Shown: one piece after another, positions 50,493-62,399 of the stretch
How the letters are laid out: every line of letters begins with the position of its first letter
Numbering within the stretch: position 1 is the first letter of the stretch
Assembly: GCF_029784135.1 (NCBI RefSeq)
Contig: NC_073745.1
Coordinates: 160,717,335-160,781,334, forward strand
Length of the DNA stretch: 64,000 bases
Origin: Toxorhynchites rutilus septentrionalis
Lineage: Eukaryota; Arthropoda; Insecta; Diptera; Culicidae
Direction of reading: 5' to 3'
Position numbers and translations under genes: made by a program
Notes under the pieces: generated by a model
What the model saw: the letters and a program-made list of their open reading frames with translations, nothing else
The model's database searches: none
Told to the model about the DNA's origin: nothing

Positions 50493-51450
50493 CTAATTCC
50501 GAAGATTAACACCGGTCTGTTCAGCTATCCAATAGAGATATGAAGCTGTTCGGATGTATCCTGATGGATCACCAGTACTGCAACCACGGTTCGAGACAAA
50601 CGACACGATCCCTATTTGAATGTATACTCCATTATCATTTACAACTAGTGGGCCACCAGAATCTCCTTGACAAACATTTTGGTTCGTTTGATCCCAGCCA
50701 AGAGCACACATAGTAGAGTTCTGGATAACAGACGTCCCATAGACAGTGGCGCATTCTGTATTCGAAATTATTCGCATATTTTCAAATTTTAATGTGCTTG
50801 AAATGGATTGGATTGCTGAAAAGAAGTGAATATTGCAAAAACCATGAATTGTATGTGGAAATCCCCTTACCATCGGAGGTTCTACCAAAGCCAGAAACCC
50901 GTCCTAAAACATTTTGGAACGTTTTTGTAGCGTAAGAAACGGGTGGTAATTGTACAGGTTGAATTTCATTGCTGAACGGTACAGGCGAAGGGAGCTTTAT
51001 AACGGCAAGATCATTATTTAGCCTGACTGGATCAAACCCGGGATGAACAACTTTCGTCACGGTCGACATGGTAAGACGGGGAACATTGAGATATATAGAG
51101 CCAAATCCTATTTGAAACGCAGTATAATCTTTGGCGCAATGAGCAGCCGTTAGAACCCATTGTGGTGCGATAAGCGAGCCACCACAGACGGTTACCGAAT
51201 GGCTAAGGGTAGCCCGGATTGATACTTGCCACGGAAATTGGGCATGGTTCGCTGCCTGTCCGTTCACCACCTTGCTAAATGAGTTGATAACAGGAACATC
51301 TTTTCTAGGAACTGGAATTACATCGTGCTTTAATTAAACCATAGTGTGAATTTGGCTCTCCTGATTGTTACTAGTAGATAGCTAATTTCCACTTACAGTT
51401 GCAGCATGTGCAATTGCCACCATAGCCCATAAAAATATACTTATTCCCAT
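50493..51450 (-). CDS. Secreted chymotrypsin-like (S1) serine protease
   Basis: Three exons on -: 51397-51450, 50871-51327, 50493-50815; 834 nt, 277 residues. The first exon is a signal peptide ([17 protein letters not shown]). A pro-segment follows, and activation is predicted at SK|VVNGQ. The triad is complete: LTAAHC (His57), NNDLAVI (Asp102), CQGDSGGP (Ser195), with CGGSL providing Cys42. Position 189, six residues before the Ser, is Asn (NVCQGDS), so the pocket is not trypsin-like; chymotrypsin or collagenase-type specificity is more likely. Junctions are GT/AG (ACT|gtaagt, phase 0; GATG|gtaagg, phase 1). A gut digestive role is usual for such genes in mosquitoes but not shown here. It is related to the two homologues in the IK intron (same NVC motif) but has a different exon layout. 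Confidence 0.9.
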
Positions 51451-51515
51451 GCTTTCACGAGCAATGCACGTATCCAGTGTAATGTTTGTTCGAATTAATG
51501 CAAAATGTGTACAAC

Positions 51516-51550
51516 TGATCCGAACGTATGTTTATGCGATAACTTTTATA
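51516..51550 (-). promoter_or_regulatory. TATA box and initiator of the chymotrypsin-like gene
   Basis: TATAAAAG at 51543-51550 and the arthropod initiator ATCAGT around 51516, 34 nt apart on -, a textbook core promoter. The 5' leader is about 65 nt. Confidence 0.7.
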
Positions 51551-51559
51551 GCATTCACC

Positions 51560-51985
51560 TGTGATGTCTGCCCATTCTGCTCCATCTTATCTTTGCTTCA
51601 TTAAATGCTAAAATTGTGTCTCGTTTTCCAAGATACGAAAAGACACTTGTTTCCAATTAACTTTAGTGTGAATTCGATCTGGGCTAAATTCAATTGTGTT
51701 TTCCCGATTTTCGGAATTCACTATAAATTTCCGTCATCCACAATGGTTCAAGTGAATGAACGTGGATGACAATGTGAACGTGAAACTTATTGCTGACTAA
51801 GATTACCACGAAATGATGTTGGTAGAATGAAAAGTGATAAAATATATACAATTATATAATTACAATTGTATACAAAACAATATAGGAGGAACTAGGTACT
51901 TCAACTGGCATATTTCAAGAAGTGAAGGAAGATTATATTCGAAGGAAAAAAATCGAATCTCAAATATAACAGAGATATGAACTAT
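51560..51985. other. Upstream flank of the protease gene
   Basis: No gene seen; may hold protease promoter elements, but no motif stands out. Confidence 0.3.
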
Positions 51986-51989
51986 TATT

Positions 51990-54965
51990 GCTTTGGCCTC
52001 CGTTCGCCTTAATCTGCCTCTAATTCAAAATGTACCATAATTAAAACGATTCTGTTGCTACATTTTCTGAGTGAATTCTGAGTGATTGCTAGCAAAAACG
52101 ATGTCGTACGGATGTTATTAGCAGATCTTGTACTATATCGGTAGACGTCTCTCCCTCTTACTATCCTGGACGTCAAGTATGCTGGAGCTGAACCTTTCGC
52201 AATTTTGTGTATCAGTAGCAGCGTGAGATACGTCACGCGTTGCTTTACTGAGAGCCATTAGAGAGTTCGAAGCATCAACAGAATAGGAGTCCTTCGATCG
52301 CATTGCACGACTATTCGCATTATCTTGTTTTGGATTTTCTGGAGGCGACGCATTTGCTGATCATTGGCGAAATACAAGATTGAAGGGAAGAAGTCTATGT
52401 GCGGGGATATCAGGGATTTGTACGAGTGAATCAAACTCCACTGCGATAAATCTTGCTTTAGTCAACAGAGTACTCCAAACTTCTTCGCAATTTTTTTCAC
52501 TGTGTGGTCAATATGGTTTTTGAAGCTTAGTTTATCATCTTTCTAACGTTCTAACACACGATCATCAATCGTCACATTCACGCTTTCACTATACACTGAC
52601 TTATTGCTAATTAACATGTATTTTGTTTTGTCAATTTTCAGCCTCAATTTCATTAATTTCAACCATTTGGCAATTTTTGAGAGATCACAGTTCAGTTTTT
52701 CAGTAGCAGCAATAGCATTTTCGGTACAAATGTATATCACAGTATCGTCGGCAAATAGGTTTATATCACAGTGTTTTAGAATGCTCTTTAAGTCGTTAAT
52801 GTATAAAATAAACAAAAGAAGACCTAATACACTGTCTTGAGGCACACCAATATTTGTCTCTTTGGTATTGGATATCACATAATTGTACTTGGTCCTTTGA
52901 GTTCGGCTGTCAAGGAAGGATACAAACCATTGTAGAACAGTGTCAGTAATACCATACTTTGTAAGAGTGTTCAGTAGTTTTCTTCTCGATATCGATATCG
53001 AAAGCCCTTTGCAAGTCCAAAAACACCGCAATCACATTTTGCTTCTTATCGAAGGTCTCTTTCCATTTCACAAGGACTAGATTTGAAGCGCTTTCACAAG
53101 AATGTTGCTCACGGTATCCAGATTGTTCAGGAACTAGAAGGTTATTTACTACATTGTATTCCAGCAACTGTTCCTTGACGATTAGCTCCAACACTTTTTC
53201 GTACGTTGGAAGCATGTTTATCGGGCGATGCTCTTCTGCTTTCACTGTTCCATTCACATTCTCGATGGGCACTACCACCAATTTTTTCCACATTTCCAGA
53301 GGCCAATTATATTTAACAGGGGTACTTTAATAGCTTCAAATGCATCTCTCAAGATTCTGGAATTGATCTCATCAGATCCTGATTTGTCATCCAGCGACCA
53401 CACCACCGTTTTGAGTTTTTCAAGAGTGATTGATTGAAACTTCGACAGCTTACTACCAGTGAAATTTTCTGTCAGTTCTACAGGTTCTTCCACCTCATCT
53501 ATTGAGTCACTGATATCTTCGATGCTACTCACAAAATATTCGTTGAACTTTTCAGTAATGACCTGCTCGTCACTAACTTCTTCTCCATTAAAGCTAATAG
53601 CTTGAGGGTGGACTAGCTTAGGTTTGATAATTTTTTTCAAGATCTTCCATAGCTTTTTGGTGTTATGTTTGTTTACTTATATCGATTACTGCACGTATTC
53701 ATGCCTTGTTCTCCTCAGTGTACATGCATATTCGTTGCGGTGGACTTTGTATGTTTGTTTGTCAGAGCGTTGTTGGAGGAATTTTCTATATGTAGCATCT
53801 CGTTTCCGCTTCATCCGCTGTAACACTACAGTGTACCACTTGTTCGTGTTTTTCAATTTAACAAACTTGACAACCACTAGTTGATTAACACATATTTTCA
53901 TTACATCAATGAAGCCTCTAGCTTTCTCGTGGAAGTGGCTTAAACTCACTGCTTCTGACAATTTTTCCCTTAATAAATTCAAATAACGTGTGCATTGCTG
54001 GACTTATTGCATGAGTCCTTTCGCTTCAGCCACAAGCTTTAACTGGGAAGCATCTCGTGAATTGAACCAGTTGATGTTGAAATCGCCAGCAAGTAGTGTG
54101 AATTTGGATAGATTAACGATTTCTTCCAACCACGAATCCTCCAAAATTCGCAGGAATATCGAATCGCTTGCTCCCGATGAATGATATAAAACTCCATGAT
54201 GACCGGGCTTCATACTATCTAGGATCAAAATCGCCACGATCCAGTTTTTGTTGGCTTGCTCTCTGAAGATTAGTCGATGTCTCAAGCTAGAATGAACGTA
54301 CATCATGACTCCACCGGTATGTTTTGAGTCCGAGTAGCAACTTATTATTTTGTATCCATTGATCTGGAAATAATCATCTTCTATGTTTCATTGATCATAA
54401 CCAGTTTGGGTTTCAGAGTTTCTACAAGAAAACGAACTTCAACGAAATTTGTAGATAATCCATGACAATTTAGATAGATCACCGGATGATAGTATTTTGC
54501 GTAAGTCTCAGAATTTGTACAAATCGTGCTTTTGTGATTGAAATCACATCATTTAAAGCACCGTATGATTCCAAAATACTCTGCAACCTGACATCGTTCC
54601 CAACCGACATTCACTCTCTCTAAATTGAGAAGTGTTTCGTGACTCTTGGCATAGAATTCCACAATTCCACAATGAATGAGGAGTGATTTTTGTAGCGTTT
54701 TATCAACTTGAACTCAAACCGCTTCGGTAAATCGTTCTGCTCCTCCAAAGCTTTGATCAACTGTTCTTCATCAGACACTCCTATAATTTTCAGCCTTGGT
54801 CACATTGGTTTTGGAATTATGACGTCATATTCTTCCCCATATTTCTCCTTAACCGAATTCACTGAAGAGTTAACATTCCCCCCTGCTTTCGCTTCCAGAA
54901 TGACAGAGCCATCCCGTCCCTCCCGTACAGCATTAATTTCTAGATCAACATGTCAAAAGGGTATA
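51990..54965 (-). mobile_element. CR1/L2/Jockey-like LINE, degenerate
   Basis: On -, in order: ORF1 scrap (54965-54670, with DGSVILEAKAGG and PRLKIIGVSDEEQL), endonuclease (54490-54004), RT (53640-52543) and a C-terminal block (52236-52009). No RNase H. Domain order and missing RNase H fit the CR1/L2/Jockey assemblage; the exact clade is uncertain. Confidence 0.72.
52009..54490 (-). pseudogene. LINE ORF2 remnant: endonuclease and RT
   Basis: The endonuclease has YLNCHGLSTNF and LLAGDFNINWFNS. RT segments: LDDKSGSDEINSRIL, RPINMLPTYEKVLE, AVFLDLQRAFD, then NIGVPQDSVLGLLLFILYIN (G to D in the usual PQGS) and INLFADDTVIY. The C-terminal block reads YLTLLLIHKIAKG and YLTSRI. Several frame changes and stops; inactive. 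Confidence 0.72.
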
Positions 54966-55200
54966 TCTTCTTTTATCGATTCTCTTGATCTACATTCTCT
55001 TCCATTTATAACTCAGCAGTAGTAACAGGATTTCCTGATGTGTTCGACGACAAGGAGTGTGAAATGGGACCTCGTTTATCAAACTACATGGCAAAACTGG
55101 AGCAAAATCTGTCTGAAAGGCCGTGGTTATTGAAAGAGAAAGACGGTGAAGAGAATCGATCAAAGAAGGTAGACCCTTTTGACATGTTGATCTAGATTTG
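54935..55200. repeat. Imperfect inverted repeat
   Basis: GATCAACATGTCAAAAGGGT at ~54940 and its inverse at ~55180, with further paired blocks (ATCGATTCTCTT), arms about 60 bp and a ~140-bp centre. Confidence 0.55.
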
Positions 55201-55209
55201 ATTTGCGGA

Positions 55210-56790
55210 GCGATCGATTTTTTCTTTCAAACTTTGCTTTGTGGTTATCGCCGATTGTTTCACATTCTTCGATCGAACTATCACTACAGGGCTCTCTGTT
55301 TTTTCATTGCTTTGGAGTTGATCTCTCGCTCCCCAGCATATCAGCATAAATTGTGCGTCTTGCCTCATTTACTTTATTTTCCCCAGGGATAGGAACATGA
55401 AGGTCCTCAGTTCTAGGTCTCCTCCGTGATCGAAAATTGCTACTTGGTACAGACGGAGTAACAATACTACTTGCTCATTTGTTTGATTTCTTGTTCTCTC
55501 CCATTCAGTTTCACTTATTCTGCCATACTACTAATTTCCTTCACTAATTTTCCAACTTCTGTTTCAATTTTTAAACACACACACGTTTCCATATCTATCC
55601 CCGCTTGCCCGAGTGGCCTCCTGATGAGATTGTCTACACAACACTGCGAAAAATACATGGAGTGTGTCAGACGAGAGTGAATCGGAGAGAGGAGTAAACC
55701 GAGACGCGTAGAAGTCTACCCTAAGGTGGGCCAACTTGCTAAAACCACTCTTCAGCCATCTTGGAAATCTACTGTGTTTTGTTTGTAAACAAAACACAAT
55801 ACGCTTGTGCCGGAGCTCGCTCGTGATCAGTCTGTCTCTTTCACGCTTCAAGGAAATAATTCCCCTTCTGCTTTCTTCCGTACTGTTTTCATATACCGCT
55901 CCCCTAACCAACTTAGTGACGAAACGGCCTCACCTAGTACCATAGACCCGTCTTGGAGTAAACCAAGACGGGTCTATGAGATGAGGGAGCCGCGATAAAA
56001 GTGGGAGATACTCGTGAAGGTCCAGCAACTGGTATTATGTAATTTTCGATCTTTGCCCTCCATTGGTCGTATTCATTGGCGTCAACTGTTGCGTTTGGCG
56101 GAATGATATTCCGCCCCGCGATTCTCGCAGATCGTCGAAGATAATTTATTTCAAGGAAATCAAGAATGTCCACCGGGCGCTGGAGGGTGTTCCCCACTTC
56201 CGGTTGGTCTGTAACTTCCGCACTGGAGGGGCTCCGACTGTCCACTATGTCTGTCTTTTTTTGTCCCACGCTGTCCTGCAAGGAATACGAGAGTTTAACC
56301 CGCTTGTCCGTCTAGTTTTCGGTAAGTTTATTTATGGTTCCCTCGCTGTCCTGCGAGGAATACGGGGGTAAAACTCGCTTGTCCGTCTCGCTTGTTTCCG
56401 ATGGATGTCGGGGGTTTTCTGCCAGTTCCGCTTCTCAAAGACTTCCGCACTGGCAGGGCCCCGGCTATCCAATGTGGTAATGTCGATGATAGAATGGTTG
56501 TTTGTTTCGTCGTTTAAATTGTTCACATTGCCCTCTCTGCCCTGTCGAGGGTTACTGTTCATTTTATTATGTATAGAGACCATTGAGGTTTGCTCAGTGA
56601 TGGTCAAGTGTGTTTTGATGTACTAGAGAGTATAATAGTACGATCAACTTACAGAAGTACATTTATCTCTTCCAGAGTTTCGTCGTCCTCTGGTTCATCG
56701 GAGGAGACGTTAAAGTCCATGCTGAGAACTTCAACTGATTAGGTGTTGTCTACTTCTTATGTATTTACACATCAGACATTGACGAATAAT
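55210..56790. other. Repeat-like region with antisense coding-like segments
   Basis: On -, 56607-56332 and 56281-55934 carry two related segments (RRTSEFYPRIPRRTAREP and a diverged copy around LQDSVGQKK), then RRSARIAGRNIIPP. This Arg-rich motif is seen in some retroelement polyproteins, but I cannot assign it. A 12-bp-arm palindrome lies at 55773-55798 and a perfect 16-bp hairpin at 55941-55978. Confidence 0.35.
55941..55978. repeat. Perfect 16-bp hairpin
   Basis: CATAGACCCGTCTTGG and its exact inverse around the loop AGTAAA. Confidence 0.75.
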
Positions 56791-56794
56791 TAAT

Positions 56795-57190
56795 AACAGT
56801 TCGGCTGAAAAGTTCATAAGGTTGACGTCTAGATGGCGTCTCTTGCAAAAATCTACTTGACTATCACAAAGCGCCATCTTTCAATGGATACGTGTCAAAA
56901 TTTGATAGCAATCGGTCGATTGGTTCGTGAGGATTGAGAGTGAGCATTGAGAGTGAAGCAACTTTTGTTATTGTGAAAAAAATGGAAAAATCACAAATCA
57001 ATGAAAACGATGGCAAAATTGCATGAATTGGGCTTCGAATTGCTTTCGCATCCACCGTATTCTCCAGATCTGGCCCCAGCGACTATTTTCTGTTCGCAGA
57101 CCTGAAGAGAACGCTCGCTGGCAAGAAATTTAAGACCGATGATACTGAAATAGAATGAAACAACATCTTATGTACCGAAAAAAACATACG
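56795..57190 (+). mobile_element. mariner remnant, internally deleted
   Basis: The start CGGCTGAAAAGTTCATAAGG resembles a mariner terminus. At 56983 MEKSQIN recalls the transposase start, then most of the gene is missing. 57001-57160 gives MAKLHELGFELLSHPPYSPD and, after one frameshift, LKRTLAGKKFKTDD, the C-terminal mariner blocks. Confidence 0.7.
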
Positions 57191-57209
57191 CATAAAATAA
57201 GCATACATT

Positions 57210-57215
57210 TTTATT
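57210..57215 (-). terminator. Candidate polyadenylation signal of pyruvate carboxylase
   Basis: AATAAA on -, 252 nt beyond the stop codon, at the edge of the mariner remnant. Confidence 0.4.
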
Positions 57216-57466
57216 ACATTTGAATATTTTTCAAAACATTGGTAGCAAAAAAATGTAAAGACCTAAAGTCGTGCATATGCTTAAAACATGAACAAAGACA
57301 CACGACGGAAACTTTAAGTATATATTCACTTTCTAGCTTTTTCACAGAAGATAAACCCTTTATCACTTTTCCCCATTTTTAAGTTCTAACAACAGGTGCA
57401 ATTATCGAGAGCACGATTCCCATTGAACTTCCATTCCATTTTGAACGGCTAAGTTCTCTATCCGAC

Positions 57467-60239
57467 CTATTCGAGCGTTAGAATTAGATCCTCTCCCTCT
57501 AGCTTCATACCATCGCTGACGTCCAGGCTCTTTACTACGCCAGCTCGTGGGGATTGAACAACCATTTCCATTTTCATGGCGGATAGAACTACTAGTGGTT
57601 GGCCCTTTTCAACACGATCTCCAACCTTTACCTTGATTTCTGCGGACGAGAAAATACATTACTAATGGCAACATTGAAAATTAAATGATATTTACCAATA
57701 ACTGCGCCTGGCATCGGAGCACCCACTTGATCCTTATTTCCCTTCGCTGCCTTGGGGTGAATATGGAGTTCCTGAAAAACGAATTTTCATTTGTGAACAA
57801 ATCTACGTTTTCTATTTCACATCAAACACAATACCTTGACAGCCTCTTTGTCACGGATAAGAACGGATCGGAGCTGGCCGTTAAGTTCGAAAAAGACCTC
57901 ACGTTCGCCATTAACTGTTAAATCTTCAGCCATGGCTAGTGTTTTGAACCCTAGGGTCTTACCCTTTTCTATTGTGACTTCAAATTCTTCACCGACTTTC
58001 GGTCCGGTAAGGAATACGCGTGTGTCTAACTTATCTACGGGCCCAAAGGAGTCTCTAAAGTTAAGGAAATCGTTTGTAACCTGAGGATATAAGGCAGCTG
58101 ACATGACATCACGGTCCGAGACGTCGTGATGAGATTCTTGGAGTTCCTTTTTCAATTTGCCAAAATCGAGTGGAGCCAGGGAAGCACCTGGACGGCCTTC
58201 GATGCGTGGCATGTCTTTGAGTACGCGCGAGCGGAATGGCTCCGGGAACCCTCCGTGAGGAGTTCCGATAGCTCCTTGTAGAAATTCGATAACCGATTTC
58301 GGGAATGAAAGTTCTTCGGCACGTTCGGTTACTTGTTCGGCAGTCAGATGATTCTGAACCATAAATTGAGCCAAATCACCAACAACTTTGGATGAAGGAG
58401 TTACTTTGATTATATCACCAAGTAGTAGATTCGCTTCCCGATAAGCTTTTTTGACGTCTTCGAAGAAGTCGCCCAGGCCTAATGAATATGCTTGGAATTG
58501 AAGGTTAGTATATTGGCCACCGGGAATTTCGTTCAGATACACATCCGCATTTCCAGACTTCATTGTTGACGTGCATTCGAAGGGAGCGTACAAAGTTCTG
58601 GTTTGTTCCCAGTAGGCAGAATATTCGCTTATATCCCGTAAATTGAAACCAGTATCGAGCGGTGTTCCTTGCAAGGAGGCCACAATCGCACCCATGCTTG
58701 GTTGGGAGGTCATCCCAGACATTGAGTCTACAGCACAATCCACTACATCAGCACCGGCTTCCGCACATGCCAACATCGAGGCCACGCCTGCTCCCGAGGT
58801 ATCGTGAGTGTGGATATGGATAGGAACATCAGGATGTTTTTCACGGATAGCTGTGATAAGTAGCCTGTTGGTAAATCGGTTAGTTAGCATTTACTGAGAA
58901 ATATGAGTGTTCGGTGAATTACTTGGCTGCCTGTGGTTTAAGTAGTCCTGCCATATCCTTGATGCAAAGCACATGCGTTCCAGCCTTCACCAGCTCATCA
59001 GCAAGATTCGTATAGTACTTCAGATCGTACTTTGTTTTGGTCGGATCGCTCACATCTCCAGTGTAAGAGATCGCAGCTTCGACCACTCCTCCAGCATTGC
59101 CAGCGGCATCCATTCCAAGAATCAAATTGGGTAGATAGTTGAGAGAGTCGAACACACGGAAAATGTCCATGCCACATTGTACCTGCATGCAGGAGAATCA
59201 GGTTAGGAAAACAGAAAATATATTATGCATGGTTATCTCTAGATTGTTACCGAGAGTTCACAGAACTTGTGTACAACGTTATCCGGATAGTTGGTGTAGC
59301 CAACGGCATTTGCACCACGCAGCAGCATTTGGAATGGAATGTTTGGTATCTGCTTGCGCATATCCTCCAGTCGTTCCCACGGACATTCATGCAGGAATCG
59401 CAACGCCACATCAAAAGTAGCTCCTCCCCAATTTTCCAGCGAGTAAAGATTGTTGAATTTATGTGACACATATGGTGAAATTTTCAACAGATCATGCGTC
59501 CGTACACGGGTGGCAAGAAGCGATTGATGCGCATCACGGAAGGTAGTGTCCATCAGCAGCAAATTCTTCTGAGATCGTACGGCTTTGGCAAATCCTTCCG
59601 GTCCCTGCTCGCGCAAAATATCCTTGAAGCCGCGTGGTGGATCGGTAACTATAGTGAAAGCGAAGTTTTTTTTAGAACCTTTGGACATTTTCTGATCCCT
59701 TCGATCACGGTGTTCACGGTGCGCTCGTCAGCTCGATTTTCAAATGATGACTTTTATAATCTCTCGAGACTTTTGAATTTTTTGATATTATTTTCATTCA
59801 ATCGACGGTAACTTAAACTGATTTTTTTTCGAAAACATTAAGTACAGTTATTCAAATAGATTTGTTTGGATTTTGAAAAGCATCAGATTAACCACGATTA
59901 CCGTGATCGAAGTATTATCACTTTCAGAGTTATTTACAGATTTTAATACACTATGCATCTACATGTTAGTCAAGTATTGAGTTAAAAAATTGACGTGACA
60001 AACCATCAGAAATCATTCTCAAACTTAAAAGCTAAAGAAACGAGAAGCAAATTTACAGGATATAAGTAGCATGAACTTATATTTTCGGTGAATTTGAGAA
60101 AACTTCTGTAGTGTCCCATCAAGATATTTGCAATGCAATGATATTTGAGAGCTGTATTATGTCGACTGCCTGTTAGTTACTGTCGTTCAGATACCTTTTT
60201 TGCCTTCCTCCTCCTCGGCAAGTGCTTCTGGCGAGAGAT
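57467..60239 (-). CDS. PC: Pyruvate carboxylase, C-terminal half (carboxyltransferase and biotinyl domains); 5' part outside the window
   Basis: Exons on -: 60195-60239, 59251-59648, 58923-59182, 57835-58864, 57696-57771, 57467-57639, all GT/AG and in phase; about 660 residues. The enzyme carboxylates pyruvate to oxaloacetate in mitochondria. Visible: [15 protein letters not shown] (start of carboxyltransferase domain), [12 protein letters not shown] (carries the active-site carboxylated Lys), [11 protein letters not shown] (metal-binding His pair), MTSQPSMG, then FFELNGQLR, and biotinyl domain GAPMPGAV with SAMKMEM (Lys for biotin). The stop is TAG at 57467-57469. The N-terminal biotin carboxylase is absent up to 64000; the first exon here starts with two bases of a split codon, so upstream exons must exist, probably past the window edge behind a long intron. 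Confidence 0.92.
59700..60190. other. Pyruvate carboxylase intron
   Basis: Between the micro-exon and the 59648 exon; no other coding seen. A TATAAAAG on - near 59753 is probably chance. Confidence 0.5.
60195..60239 (-). CDS. PC: 45-nt micro-exon of pyruvate carboxylase (inter-domain linker)
   Basis: On -, acceptor TTCTTCACAG, 45 nt, donor GTATCT. It codes for [14 protein letters not shown] flanked by split codons and joins precisely to VTDPPRGF in the next exon (G|TT). It falls in the acidic linker between the biotin carboxylase and carboxyltransferase domains. Length is a multiple of three and both junctions are phase 1, so skipping would keep the frame. Confidence 0.75.
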
Positions 60240-60640
60240 CTGTGAAGAAACACGGTCATAGGGTGTGGCATAACACAAAAATTAGTCTTAAAACATAAGA
60301 TATACTACGAATTAAAACATTACCAATTAGTGGAAACACACAGTATACAGAGCACAGTATTATATGAGATTTTTCTATAAATTCTGCTAAAAAGTACCGG
60401 GAGTTGATCAATAAAATACAAACATATTTTTATTTATTAAAAATTATTAATAAATAAATAAAAAATTATTTATTTGAAGCTTTTCAACCGCATTTTGTGA
60501 AGTCGGCCTTAGTTTTCGCTTTATTATTCGAAATTTATGTCCTTCATCGAATGAAAACGGGTACCTCGAAGTAGTAATTTGAATTTGGGAAGGAGAACCA
60601 GAACCATATCATGTGAATACGGTGATTATTTGAGGAAAAT
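60240..60640. other. Probable pyruvate carboxylase intron sequence
   Basis: AT-rich, no coding block recognised. Confidence 0.4.
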
Positions 60641-61290
60641 TGTTGAGTTTTGACGATCCGTCTTCGTCACAATCCAAAATTCGTTGCACGCCTACATCAG
60701 CTTTTCAATGTCCTTATCGATATGGGACCAGTAGACGTACCGAGATGACCTTTATGCAGAACCATCATCAATCAGCCAACGGTGACGGAGAAGAGATCAT
60801 GAAGCTGGAACAACTCTTGAATGTGCGGGTCTGTGATGTACGTTTTTTGGTAGGTCACGTGGTGTTGATGTGCTCAATCACCTGAGGCAGGTTTTCATCC
60901 TTGGGTGGTCTGGCTTAAACGAGCTTGAAGGAAATTGTTAGGGCTTCCAGGGACTGATTTATGATGTGCCGGATAGTGCTCTCGAACTGGACGGTGGCAA
61001 TAACATAATCCTCATCCGAACGAATATAGCGATTGGTGGGACAGTAGGTCCACGTATTCGAAAGCATCCGTAGACAGGTAGTGTACTTTGAAGTACGTTG
61101 GCGGTGTACGTGGGAATGCCTTTTTCGACCCGAATTTGACGAACAAAGGTGTGTGGTTGGTTTCGAACACGAAACGCCATCCGAATATCATTCGGTGGAT
61201 TTACATCACGTTGCTGGCTTGGTTGCAGAACGACGACGTAATTGACTGCTTCCACAACCCAAACGAATCCATTCATTCGATCCATAGATT
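60640..61290 (-). pseudogene. Degenerate antisense coding-like fragment, family unknown
   Basis: On -, the stretch near 61020-60870 can be read RYIRSDEDYVIATVQFES then HIINQSLEALTISFKL, a stop, and PPKDENLPQVIEHINTT. The next segment (61285-60959) is open in another frame. Base use looks protein-derived and GC-richer than surroundings. I cannot name the parent gene. Confidence 0.35.
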
Positions 61291-61402
61291 TTTTTTTTCA
61301 TCCCAACTGTTTATTTTATTAGACTCATTTAGCAATCCAGCTATAACAGAGCCGAATTTATTCGTGTACATTTTTATCTTGCGATAATTTTGTTGTATAT
61401 TA

Positions 61403-62270
61403 AGTGCGATTCACATACAACATACACGTCACGTTCACGTCCCGTCACGTCACGATACGTCAATGATTCTACAATGCAATTCTCATGAAAACATTCAAAT
61501 ACACCAGCAACGTAACGACCCGTCAGCATACGTTCAACGAAAACGACCGGCAGGGTTTGTAGAAAAGAATAATTGACGGAAACGGACGGCTCGTTTGGTT
61601 TTTGGTTTTGGGCTTTGAGTCTCGGTTTTTGTTTTGATTTGGTTGTACATTAATTTACATCTACATCGACATTAAGCTAATTGAACAGATCTGTGATGCA
61701 ACACGTTTAATTAGACATTTTTACCTCTAGTTACCTCTCTAGACATTTTTGTAAACATTGAGTTCGGGGCCCAAATTATGGCCCCACATTGAAAGTCGCC
61801 ACCAGTCGCAAATGTCCAATTACTGGTCAAAACCGACTCCAATGGGACACTGAGTGGTGCCTCACCATATCGCTTTATAAGTAACTAACTGTACTTTTTA
61901 TGCCAACATATCTCTTAGCTCCAAATTTCGGAGTGAAAATCATTCGCGACTAGTTGAAAGAATTATTCTATTTATTATTATTGTTGCATAAGGGTCGGAC
62001 TACGGGGTTTAAGCATTTAAATAATTGAATTCAATGATTCTTATTGAATTTTTCAAAATTTAGAACTGATTCTAGGCATGCTGATTTGAAAGAGGGCATT
62101 GCAATTTAAAAATGTTGTAGGTGGCGACACCATGAATAAAATTAAATAAATCATTCGTTTGGCATTTGACGTGACGGTGCTGGTGGAAGCATTGACTGCA
62201 TGTGTGAATTGGTGGAGACGTTGACGGAGCGTAGACTTTCTTCTCCGTAACGTGCTATGTGAATCGCACA
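61403..62270. mobile_element. 868-bp MITE with TTA target duplication
   Basis: The left end AGTGCGATTCACATA and right end (on -) TGTGCGATTCACATA are inverse; TTA flanks both (61400-61402, 62271-62273). Near the left end are repeated CACGTCACG/CGTCACG motifs. The 3-bp TTA duplication suits PIF/Harbinger-type elements. It contains a segment shared with 17185-17345 and one shared with 11980-12212. No transposase. Confidence 0.8.
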
Positions 62271-62399
62271 TTACTCAGTAGCCATTTAAGTGTAAGAGTA
62301 TTCCTATCTTATTTATTTTAATGTCGTATTTTTCGTCGTAAGAATATTCCTATTTCTCGAATGTTCACAGTGCGAAATATTCGAATTTTTGGACCCTGT

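Noticed and set aside
59251..59688. ATG at 59688 as the start of a carboxyltransferase-only pyruvate carboxylase with a TATA box at ~59753
   Set aside because: A good acceptor (TTTCACTATAG) lies at 59649, and the upstream 45-nt exon joins it in exact phase; the residues before VTDPPRGF do not resemble the family.
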